Assembly: GCF_030651185.1 (NCBI RefSeq) | Contig: NZ_JAUSCJ010000041.1 | Location: forward strand, 157,693 to 221,692 | Source: Phenylobacterium sp. | GTDB lineage: Bacteria; Pseudomonadota; Alphaproteobacteria; Caulobacterales; Caulobacteraceae | Direction: 5' to 3' | Length of the DNA: 64,000 bases | In this document: positions 1 to 6,951 of the stretch, one piece after another | Layout: each line of letters starts with the position of its first letter | Numbering within the stretch: the first letter of the stretch is position 1 | Translations under genes and position numbers: made by a program | The notes under the pieces: model-generated | Database searches by the model: none | Seen by the model: only the letters and a program-made list of their open reading frames with translations | Told to the model about the DNA's origin: nothing

Positions 1-832
1 GCGCCACGGGCTTGAAGTCCGCCGAGCGGGCGCTGGTCTTGAGGGACTCGAAATCCAGGCCGGCCTTCTTGAACAGATCCACCGCGGTGTCGCGCGCCAG
101 CCAGCCCTGCAACAAAAGCTTGTCCTTGGCCGGATCGGCCCGGACGATGTCGAAACTCTCGCCGTTGGAGGCCGCCACCGTCGACCAGCCGTAGCCGGCG
201 CCCGGGGTCTCGTGGACGATCAGGGCGGCGATGGCGCCCTGGCGCACCGCCTCCTCGTACTTGTAGGTCCAGCGGGCGTAATAGGCCGCCGCCTGGCCGC
301 CGAACTTGCCGGCCACCGGCTCGCCGGCCAGGGCCTCGAAGTCCGGGTCGTTGATCAGGAAGACCGCGACCTTGCCCTTGAGGTCGTAGCCCTTGAAGTC
401 GTCCCAGCCACGCTCAGGCGCCTTGACCCCATAGCCGACGAAGACCAGCGGAGCGTTTGCGATGTCCACGTGATCCACTGGGCGCAGGGTGGCGACATTG
501 ATCTGCCGGGCCTGTTCGAGGGGAACGGTCTTGCCGCCGACCGCGATGCTGAGCTTGGCGCCCGGCTGGACCTGCAACTTCTGGAGCTGCACCTCCTGGG
601 TCCAGCCGCCCTTGTCGCCCGCCGGCTCCAGCTTCAGCGCCTGGAACTGGCCGATGAGGTAGTCGACCGTCTTCTGCTCCCCCGGCGATCCCGGCGAGCG
701 GCCCTCGAATTCGTCGGACGCCATCACCTTGACGATGGCCGACAGCCGGGCCGGATCGATAGGCCCCGAGCCCTGGGCCTGGGCGGTCCCCGCCATCAGG
801 ACGGCGGCGAGGGTGAGGGCGACGGTCTTCAT
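1..832 (-). CDS. M28-family metallopeptidase with PA domain, 3' end outside window (partial)
   Basis: The ORF is open from the ATG at 832 to the window edge, so it is absent from the ORF track. It gives 277 residues of an N-terminal part. Residues 1-20 (MKTVALTLAAVLMAGTAQAQ) are a clear Sec signal peptide with an AQA-Q cleavage site. The mature start reads ASDEFEGRSPGSPGEQKTV, the usual N-terminal block of secreted M28 aminopeptidases (shape: DxxxGRxxGxxG). A later stretch (PLVFVGYGV...GWDDFKGYDLKGKVAVFLINDP...) is the start of the PA domain inserted in many M28 enzymes. The zinc ligands would lie in the missing part, so activity cannot be judged. Likely a periplasmic peptidase. The class call is good; substrate unknown. 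Confidence 0.82.
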   Translation of the reverse strand, partial: MKTVALTLAAVLMAGTAQAQGSGPIDPARLSAIVKVMASDEFEGRSPGSPGEQKTVDYLIGQFQALKLEPAGDKGGWTQEVQLQKLQVQPGAKLSIAVGGKTVPLEQARQINVATLRPVDHVDIANAPLVFVGYGVKAPERGWDDFKGYDLKGKVAVFLINDPDFEALAGEPVAGKFGGQAAAYYARWTYKYEEAVRQGAIAALIVHETPGAGYGWSTVAASNGESFDIVRADPAKDKLLLQGWLARDTAVDLFKKAGLDFESLKTSARSADFKPVA

Positions 833-871
833 GGGCGACACTCCAGACAGAGGCCGACCCTAGAACTCCGA

Positions 872-1477
872 TCAGGCCCGCGAAAGCTCCGCCTCGACGG
901 CGTGCAGCCGGTCCTTGCCGAAGTACATCTCGCCGTCGACGAAGAAGGTCGGCACCCCGAAGGCGCCCCGGGCCACTGCGGCCTCGGTATTGGCCACCAA
1001 CTCGGCCTTCACCTCCGGGTCCTGGGTCGCCTCCAGGATCGCGCGGGCGTCGAGGCCGGCCTTGGTGAGCACCCCGGCCACTACCTCCGGATCGTCCATC
1101 TTCAGTCCCTGCTCCCACATCGCCGAGACCACGGCCGCGAGATAGGCGTCGCCCACCCCCATCCGCCGCGCCGCCACCAGGCCGCGCATGATCAGCAGCG
1201 TGTTGACCGGGAAGTGCGGGTTGGAGCGATAGGCGGTGAGCTTGTGGGCGGCCACGAAGCGCCGGGTCTCCAGCCCCTCATATTCCAGCTTGCCCTTCAC
1301 CCCGCCGAAGGCGGTCACCGGCGACTGGTTGCCCGTGGCCTTGAAGATGCCTCCCAGCAGGCAGGGGATCAGGTTGACCGTGGCGCCGTGCTTGGCCGCA
1401 ATCCCGGGAAGGACCTTCCAGGACAGGTAGCCGTTGGGGCTGCCGAAATCGAAGATGAAGTCGATCGTCTTGCCCAT
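872..1477 (-). CDS. 2-hydroxychromene-2-carboxylate isomerase-like protein (DsbA/kappa-GST fold)
   Basis: The protein is about 201 residues and opens with IDFIFDFGSPNGYLSWKVLP, the typical first strand and helix of the HCCA isomerase/kappa-GST family, where the SPN/SPY segment binds glutathione. Later FGVPTFFVDGEMYFGKDRL is the conserved cis-Pro loop and C-terminal motif. These enzymes isomerise aromatic degradation intermediates with glutathione, or act as GST-like detoxifiers. The ORF track starts at a GTG at 1480, but the ATG at 1477 overlaps the upstream SDR stop as TGATG, so translational coupling favours 1477. It forms a two-gene unit with that SDR. The exact substrate is not visible. 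Confidence 0.85.
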   Translation of the reverse strand: MGKTIDFIFDFGSPNGYLSWKVLPGIAAKHGATVNLIPCLLGGIFKATGNQSPVTAFGGVKGKLEYEGLETRRFVAAHKLTAYRSNPHFPVNTLLIMRGLVAARRMGVGDAYLAAVVSAMWEQGLKMDDPEVVAGVLTKAGLDARAILEATQDPEVKAELVANTEAAVARGAFGVPTFFVDGEMYFGKDRLHAVEAELSRA

Positions 1478-2235
1478 CACCAGGTCTCCTTCCAGGGGCG
1501 CAGATCCAGTTCGTGGGTCCAGGCCGAGCGCTTCTGATTGTGCAGCCAGACATAGTTCGCGGCTATATCGTCGGGCTTGAGGATCTCGTCGCCGGCCAGC
1601 TTGGCCGCGACGGCCTCAGGGGAATTGTTGGTGCGGGTGAAGACCCCGTCGATGGCGCCGTCCACCACGATGTGGGCGACGTGGATCCCCGCCGGTCCCA
1701 GCTCGCGGCCGGCCGTCTGGGCCACCGAGCGGAGGGCCGCCTTGGCTGAGGCGAAGGCCGAATACATCTTGCCCCCGCGCAGGGAGGCGGTGGCCCCGGT
1801 GACCAGGATCGTGCCCCGGCCGCGCGGCGTCATCACCCGGGCCGCCTCGCGAATGCTGAGGAAGCCCGCGAAACAGGCCATCTCCCAGACCTTCTGGAAC
1901 ACCCGCGTGGTGGTCTCCAGAACCGTGAACCGCACATTCGCGCCGATGTTGAAGACCACCACCTCCAGGGGTCCGACCTCGGCCTCCACCTGATCGAACA
2001 GGGCCACCATCTCGGCCTCGTCGCGGGCGTCGACGCCGAAGGCGTGGGCCCTGCCGCCGGCCTTGCGGATGTCGTCCGCCAGGGCTTCGAGCTGATCGAG
2101 ATTGCGGGCGCGGCGGGTGACGCAGACGGTCAGGCCCTCGGCGGCGAAGGCCTTGGCGATGGCGCCGCCGACCCCGTCCCCGGCGCCGATCACCAGGCAC
2201 ACTTTAGGCGCCGCGTGCAGTGGTTCTCCAGACAT
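1477..2235 (-). CDS. Atypical short-chain dehydrogenase/reductase with FxxxK in place of YxxxK
   Basis: A 252-residue Rossmann protein. The dinucleotide motif GAGDGVG lies at residues 17-23 and the NIGAN segment near 97. The expected catalytic YxxxK reads F161-A-S-A-K165, so the catalytic tyrosine is replaced by phenylalanine. The catalytic serine is also not obvious (GATAS, 147-151). The block ELGPAGIHVAHIVVDGAID is typical of an SDR subgroup common in alphaproteobacteria that carries this same change (family knowledge). Cofactor binding is likely retained, but classical SDR chemistry is doubtful. It is translationally coupled to the downstream isomerase and divergent from an HxlR regulator, which probably controls it. 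Confidence 0.85.
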   Translation of the reverse strand: MSGEPLHAAPKVCLVIGAGDGVGGAIAKAFAAEGLTVCVTRRARNLDQLEALADDIRKAGGRAHAFGVDARDEAEMVALFDQVEAEVGPLEVVVFNIGANVRFTVLETTTRVFQKVWEMACFAGFLSIREAARVMTPRGRGTILVTGATASLRGGKMYSAFASAKAALRSVAQTAGRELGPAGIHVAHIVVDGAIDGVFTRTNNSPEAVAAKLAGDEILKPDDIAANYVWLHNQKRSAWTHELDLRPWKETW

Positions 2236-2328
2236 GGCCTCACCTAAGTTCAGTTTCTGGACGAACCATCGTATTGAATCTGGACCCAGTCAATGGGATA
2301 GTCGTGATGCAACGAAAAGGACCCGCCC

Positions 2329-2781
2329 GTGAAGTGGGAAGACCTCGCCGACCAGCCCTGCTCCATCGCCCGCTCGGTGGCGGTGATCGGCGACCGCTGG
2401 ACCCTGATGATCCTGCGCGACGCCTTCCTCGGGGTGCGGCGGTTCGAGGCTTTCCAGACCCGTCTGGGCATCTCGCGGACCATCATCACCGAGCGGCTGA
2501 ACCTGCTGGTGGACGAAGGCGTGCTGGCCAAGGTCCCCTATCAGGACCGTCCCGTCCGCCACGAGTATCGCCTGACGCCGAAGGGCCTGGACCTCTATCC
2601 CGTGGTGATGGCCATCGTGCATTGGGGCGACCGCCACTATGCCGGCGAGGCGGGCGCGCCCCTGCTGCACCGCCACAAGGCCTGCGGCTGCGACTTCCAT
2701 CCGGTGATGACCTGCTCGGAATGCCACGCCCCGGTGGACGCCCGCGAGGTGGAGACGCGCGCCGGTCCGGGGGCCGGCTAG
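2329..2781 (+). CDS. HxlR-family winged-helix transcriptional regulator
   Basis: 150 residues. The segment CSIARSVAVIGDRWTLMILRDAFLGVRRFEAFQ is the diagnostic HxlR start (a cysteine followed by GDRWTLLILRD). The recognition helix region LGISRTIITERLNLLVDEGVL and the wing (YRLTPKGLDLYPV) follow. The C-terminal tail CGCDFHPVMTCSECHAPV holds four cysteines and could bind zinc; such tails occur in some HxlR proteins. It is divergent from the SDR/isomerase pair with 93 bases between starts, so autoregulation plus control of that pair is a reasonable inference. Its stop codon shares the CTAG tetranucleotide with the convergent crp/fnr-type gene. Confidence 0.92.
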   Translation: MKWEDLADQPCSIARSVAVIGDRWTLMILRDAFLGVRRFEAFQTRLGISRTIITERLNLLVDEGVLAKVPYQDRPVRHEYRLTPKGLDLYPVVMAIVHWGDRHYAGEAGAPLLHRHKACGCDFHPVMTCSECHAPVDAREVETRAGPGAG

Positions 2782-3449
2782 CTTTCGGCGATGCGCCGCA
2801 AGCCGCTCGCGTCACGCACCTCGATCTGGCCGTAGCCGAGGGTCAGCAGGCCGGCGCGCTGGAAGCCCAGCAGGTAGGCGTTCACGGTCTTGCGGCTGAG
2901 GCCCATCATCTCGGCCAGGGCCTGCTGGTTGATGCGCAGGGTCGGGCCTCCGGTGCGGGCCATGACGTCCAGGCGCGCGGCCAGCCGCTGGCGCGGCGGC
3001 AGGGCCACGGCCTCGGCGGCGATCATCAGGGCGCCGCGCAGCTGCAGATAGACCAGGGCCGCCACCGCCTGCCACAGCTCCGGCCGCTCCGCCGCGATCC
3101 GGGTCAGGGCATGGTCGGGGACCACCAGCAGCACGCTGGGCTCGACGCAGATCAGGGTCACCAGCCGCGGCCCGCCGCCGAACCGCAGGGTCTGGCCCAG
3201 GGCCACGCCGGGACCGGCCTGGCCAAACAGCACCTCGCGGCCGCCGGGCGCGGCGCACAGCATCTGGACCGCGCCGTCCACCACCAGGGTGATCCCGGTC
3301 TGCTCATCGCCCTCCGACTGCGCCCAGGCTCCGGCGGCCAGGTGGACGATACGGCCATGGGTCAGCAGGGCCTCGATCAGCGGTGGCCCATGCCCCTGCA
3401 GCCAGACCGACTTCCTCAGCAGTTCAGCGGCGCGCTCGCGAGGGCTCAT
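2778..3449 (-). CDS. Crp/Fnr-family transcriptional regulator
   Basis: The ORF track extends to 3554, but that extension is antisense to the next gene's start. The ATG at 3449 (MSPRERAAELL) gives 223 residues, normal for the family. An N-terminal cyclic-nucleotide-like beta roll (about 20-130) contains LVVDGAVQML and a PGVALGQ segment. The C-terminal winged helix has QALAEMMGLSRKTVNAYLLGFQRAGLL, where SRKTVN is the recognition helix. The N-terminus lacks the cysteine cluster of oxygen-sensing Fnr. The gene is divergent from a TauD-type dioxygenase, and an 18-bp dyad lies seven bases before its start, fitting autoregulation. Ligand unknown. Confidence 0.88.
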   Translation of the reverse strand: MSPRERAAELLRKSVWLQGHGPPLIEALLTHGRIVHLAAGAWAQSEGDEQTGITLVVDGAVQMLCAAPGGREVLFGQAGPGVALGQTLRFGGGPRLVTLICVEPSVLLVVPDHALTRIAAERPELWQAVAALVYLQLRGALMIAAEAVALPPRQRLAARLDVMARTGGPTLRINQQALAEMMGLSRKTVNAYLLGFQRAGLLTLGYGQIEVRDASGLRRIAES

Positions 3450-3455
3450 TCTCAA

Positions 3456-3473
3456 TTGTAACCCTGGTGACAA
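3456..3473. promoter_or_regulatory. Dyad operator candidate between crp/fnr-type gene and dioxygenase
   Basis: TTGTAACC-CT-GGTGACAA is an inverted repeat with seven of eight arm positions matching. It lies in the 70-base divergent intergenic region, 7 bases upstream of the regulator start and about 46 bases upstream of the dioxygenase start. The size and symmetry suit a Crp/Fnr dimer. The sequence is seen directly; the protein match is inferred. Confidence 0.5.
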
Positions 3474-3519
3474 ACTGAACCAAGCCCCCGGCCTAGGCTC
3501 TCCGCAACAGGAGCCCGCC

Positions 3520-4356
3520 ATGACCCCCACCCTCGACCTCTCGATCCGCCCCACGGACGGCTGCGGCGCCCTGGTTCAGGGTATCGACTTGAACCGGGCC
3601 ACAGACGCCGAGATCGACCTGATCCGGTCCACCGTCTTCGACCGCGGCGTGGCCTTCATCCACGGCCAGCAGATGACCCCCGAGCAGCAGATCGCCTTCG
3701 CCCGGCGGCTCGCCCCCATCGTCGTCAACCGCTACTTCCCCAAGACCGAGCGCTATCCCGAGATCGCCAAGGTCGAGAAGACGCCGGAGCAGCAGACCAA
3801 CATCGGCGGCGGCTGGCACACCGACCACAGCTACGATGTCGCGCCGGCCATGGGCTCGGTGCTGCTGGCCATCGAGACCCCGCCCACCGGCGGCGACACC
3901 CTGTTCGCCGACATGTACGCCGCCTATGACGCGCTGTCCGACGGCCTGAAGGCGACGCTCGCCACCCTGAAGGCGCACCACGCCTCGGAGCACGTATTCG
4001 GGGAGAGCAGCGTCTACGCCATGACCGACCGCGCCGACCTGGCCGGAAACAAGGACGTGCCCGACGCCGTCCACCCGATGGTCATCACCCACCCCGGCAG
4101 CGGCAAGAAGGCGCTCTACGTCAATCCGGCCTTCACCACCGGCATCGTCGGCTGGACTCGCGAGGAGAGCCTGGCCCTGCTGGGCTACCTCTACCAGCAC
4201 GCCGTCAAGCCGCAGTTCGTCCATCGCTTCCAATGGGCCAAGGGCTCGATGGCCATCTGGGACAACCGCTGCACCTGGCACCAGGCCTTGAACGATTATC
4301 CCGGCCAGTACCGCCTGATGCACCGCATCACGCTCGATGGTGGCCCGCTGAGCTAG
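3520..4356 (+). CDS. TauD/TfdA-family 2-oxoglutarate/Fe(II) dioxygenase
   Basis: The ORF track begins at 3289, but the ATG at 3520 is preceded by CAGGAG and begins the family-like N-terminus (LSIRPTDGCGALVQGIDL), giving 278 residues, the usual TauD length. The iron-binding HxD is in GGGWHTDHSYDV. The distal histidine and 2-oxoglutarate arginine lie in the C-terminal QYRLMHRITLDG. GGDTLFADMYAAYDAL is also a family signature. Members hydroxylate taurine, 2,4-D, alkyl sulfates or other small acids; the substrate here cannot be read. It is divergent from the Crp/Fnr-type regulator, which may control it. Confidence 0.92.
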   Translation: MTPTLDLSIRPTDGCGALVQGIDLNRATDAEIDLIRSTVFDRGVAFIHGQQMTPEQQIAFARRLAPIVVNRYFPKTERYPEIAKVEKTPEQQTNIGGGWHTDHSYDVAPAMGSVLLAIETPPTGGDTLFADMYAAYDALSDGLKATLATLKAHHASEHVFGESSVYAMTDRADLAGNKDVPDAVHPMVITHPGSGKKALYVNPAFTTGIVGWTREESLALLGYLYQHAVKPQFVHRFQWAKGSMAIWDNRCTWHQALNDYPGQYRLMHRITLDGGPLS

Positions 4357-4511
4357 GCGTCCCGGGAAGAGGCATGGTGTGCATCGGTCATTCCTCTCGA
4401 AGGGCCGCCGCCAAGTCCGCCGACATCTGCGCGCGCGCCTCCGCCCCCGCACGGGCATCCGCCCGCGCCCGGCCTGCGTAGACTCAGCACCAGCCTCATG
4501 GAGATCCCGAG

Positions 4512-5066
4512 ATGCGCACGACCCTGATCGGCCTGATGACGGTGTCGGCCCTAATGGCCTGCGGCGCGCCGGCCCTGGCCCAGAGCCGCCCGACCACGCC
4601 GCCCACAGCAGGGCCGCTGAACCCCGACACATTCTATCGCGGGACCTGGTACGAGCAGGCGCGCACCCCCACCAGCCTCACGCGCGGTTGCGAGTACGCC
4701 ACCACCGAGCATGGCCGCGACAGCCAGGGCCGGATCACGGTGCGAGACGCCTGTCGGCAGGACGGGCCCGAGGGCCGCGAGCGGGCCCTTTCCGGAATCG
4801 GCACGATCCTGGACCCCGGTCAGAACGCGGTGCTGGACGTCCGCTACCGCTTCGGTCCGTTCCGCCCGTCGCGCGAGTATCGGGTGATCGCCGCAGGGGC
4901 GCAGGGTGAGTGGTTCATCTCCTCGGAACCCGAGTTTGACAAGGTCTATGTCTTCACCCGGGCCGTCGCCCCGCCCCGGACCGAGGTCGAGGCGATGATC
5001 GGCCGGGTGCGCGCCCTGGGCTATGGCGGCGACATCGAGGTCCTGGCGACCCCGGGGCGCGACTGA
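4512..5066 (+). CDS. Lipocalin family protein (Blc-like), exported
   Basis: 184 residues. The N-terminus is a signal peptide that could be read two ways: a lipobox ALMAC near residue 17, or signal peptidase I cleavage after ALAQ at about 24. The mature protein contains the lipocalin GxW motif as YRGTWYEQARTP (about 42-53) and a paired-cysteine pattern (RGCEYAT and RDACRQ). FGPFRPSREYRVIAAG and EWFISSEPEFDKVYVFTR resemble the later beta strands of bacterial Blc. Bacterial lipocalins bind lipids at the envelope and help in membrane maintenance. The gene stands alone and ends 20 bases from the convergent ABC exporter. Confidence 0.82.
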   Translation: MRTTLIGLMTVSALMACGAPALAQSRPTTPPTAGPLNPDTFYRGTWYEQARTPTSLTRGCEYATTEHGRDSQGRITVRDACRQDGPEGRERALSGIGTILDPGQNAVLDVRYRFGPFRPSREYRVIAAGAQGEWFISSEPEFDKVYVFTRAVAPPRTEVEAMIGRVRALGYGGDIEVLATPGRD

Positions 5067-5085
5067 CCCTCGGGGAGAGGCCGCC

Positions 5086-6951
5086 TCAGGTCCGCGTCGC
5101 GAACTCGGAATCGCCGGTCACCGCCACCACCTGGTCGTCGAAGGAGGCGTGGGCCGAGGTGTAGAGGTGCGAGTACAGGCCGCCGGTCTTCATCAGTTCG
5201 TCGTGGCTGCCCTGTTCCTGGATGCGCCCCTGCTGCAGCACCACGATGCGGTCGGCGTCGCGGATGGTGGCCAGGCGGTGGGCGATGACCATGCAGGTGC
5301 GGCCGGCGAACAGCACCTTCAGCGCCTTCTGGATCGCCTGCTCGGTAAAGCTGTCGATATTGGCTGTGGCCTCGTCGAGGATCAGGATCTGCGGATTGGC
5401 CACCAGGGCGCGGGCGAAGCTGATCAGCTGGCGCTGGCCCATGGAGATGTTGCGGCCCCGCTGGCCCAGCTGCGTGTCGTAGCCGTCCGGCAACCGCATG
5501 ATGAAGTCGTGCGCGCTGACCGACTTGGCCGCGGCGATCACATCGTCCTTGGTGGCGGTGAGCGTGTTGTAGCGGATGTTCTGCTCGATGGTGCCGGTGA
5601 ACAGGAAGGGCTCCTGCAGCACCATGCCGATATTGGCGCCCAGGGAATCCAGGGTCACGTCGCGCACGTCGTGGCCGCCCACCAGGACCTGGCCCTGGTC
5701 CACCTCGTAGAAGCGGTGGGCGAGCGCGATGATGCTGGTCTTGCCTGAGCCGGTGGGACCCACCAGGGCCACGACCTCCTTGGGGCGCACCATCAGGCTG
5801 ATGTCGTGCAGGATGGGACGCTTGGGGTCGTAGCCGAAGGTCACGTTGCGGAATTCCACGGTGGCCGGAACATCCTTCAGTTCGATGGCGCCCGGCTTGT
5901 CGGCGATGGTCACTGGCACGTCGATCACCTCGAAGATCCGGTGACCGGCGGCCATCGCTCTCTGCATGATGGTGTACTGCATCGACAGCATGCGGACCGG
6001 CTCGAAGAACCGCTGCACATAGAGGATGAAGGTCACCATCACGCCGACGTTCAGCGTGCCGCCCAGCACCGCGTTGCCGCCCACGATGATGACGATGGCC
6101 ATGGCCAGGCCGGTGAGCACGTCCACGGTCGGGACCATGATCTGGGTCATCCAGGAGGCCCCCACCTGGGCGGTGAAGTTCTCCTGGGCCTTCTCCTTGT
6201 AGAGCTCGAAATTCAGTTGCTCGCGGCGGCTTTCCTGCACGGTGCGAATGCCGTTGATGTTTTCCGCCAGGGCCGAATTGGCGGTGGAGGACGCGTCGCG
6301 GGCGACCCGGAAACTCTTCTTGGAATAGGGCAGCCAGACCGCGCGGATGGCGATCAGGGCCGGCAAGACGGTCAGGGTCAGCAGGCCGAGCTTCAGGTCG
6401 GTGGTGAGCAGCACCACCGTGATGCCCAGCAGCATGACGAAGTCGCCGATCGCCCCGTTCATGTTCTCCAGGAACTCCTGGAGCGCGTTCACGTCGCCCT
6501 GCAGCCGGGCCATGATCCGGCCGACGTGGGTCTTGTCCATGAAGGACAGGGAGACGTCCTGGAAGTGGGCGAACATCTTGCGGCGGATGTCGAAGATCAC
6601 CCGCTGGGCCAGGCGCGAGGACAGCCATTCGCCGATGAAGAAGAAGGTGGCGTAGGCGGCCGCCACGGCGGCGAAGACGATCAGGGTGCGGTCCAGCAGC
6701 GGCCCGTCCTTGGCCACCGCGGCGTTGACCGCCGCGCCGATCATCGCCGGCACCGCGACCTGCGTGGCCGCGGAGATCAGCACCGCCACCTGGGCGATGA
6801 CCAGGGCGCGCTTGTGGGGCCCCAGGAAGGCCAGGAACCGGCGGGCGACCTTGACGTCGAAGGCCCCGAAGATGTCGTCCCCCTCCGACGAGCCGAGGGA
6901 GGCCCGGGGCGCGGTGCGCTTGGGCGCGGCGTTGGCGGCGGTGTCGGTCAC
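5086..6951 (-). CDS. ABC exporter half-transporter B (TMD-NBD), non-consensus signature motif
   Basis: 621 residues: six-helix exporter TMD (about 40-330) and NBD (about 365-600). Walker A is GPTGSGKTS (398-406), Walker B LILDE with the catalytic Glu (523-527), the Q loop MVLQEPF, and the H loop VIAHRL. The ABC signature is ISMGQ (502-506) instead of LSGGQ. It overlaps the upstream half-transporter by four bases (ATGA), so the two are very likely made together and pair as a heterodimer. In that dimer its normal Walker B works against the partner's normal LSGGQ, whereas its weak signature faces the partner's weak Walker B. Substrate unknown; lipid or drug export are the usual roles. Confidence 0.93.
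   Translation of the reverse strand: MTDTAANAAPKRTAPRASLGSSEGDDIFGAFDVKVARRFLAFLGPHKRALVIAQVAVLISAATQVAVPAMIGAAVNAAVAKDGPLLDRTLIVFAAVAAAYATFFFIGEWLSSRLAQRVIFDIRRKMFAHFQDVSLSFMDKTHVGRIMARLQGDVNALQEFLENMNGAIGDFVMLLGITVVLLTTDLKLGLLTLTVLPALIAIRAVWLPYSKKSFRVARDASSTANSALAENINGIRTVQESRREQLNFELYKEKAQENFTAQVGASWMTQIMVPTVDVLTGLAMAIVIIVGGNAVLGGTLNVGVMVTFILYVQRFFEPVRMLSMQYTIMQRAMAAGHRIFEVIDVPVTIADKPGAIELKDVPATVEFRNVTFGYDPKRPILHDISLMVRPKEVVALVGPTGSGKTSIIALAHRFYEVDQGQVLVGGHDVRDVTLDSLGANIGMVLQEPFLFTGTIEQNIRYNTLTATKDDVIAAAKSVSAHDFIMRLPDGYDTQLGQRGRNISMGQRQLISFARALVANPQILILDEATANIDSFTEQAIQKALKVLFAGRTCMVIAHRLATIRDADRIVVLQQGRIQEQGSHDELMKTGGLYSHLYTSAHASFDDQVVAVTGDSEFATRT

Noticed and set aside
212-1537. 441-residue plus-strand ORF over the peptidase and isomerase genes
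   Set aside because: It lies antisense to two recognised genes, has no family motif, and has the Arg/Gly/His-rich composition of high-GC shadow frames.
2257-2285. Repeated CTGGAC (2257-2262, 2280-2285) as HxlR operator
   Set aside because: Only six bases repeat, with spacing of 23; too weak to call, although an HxlR site somewhere in this gap is likely.
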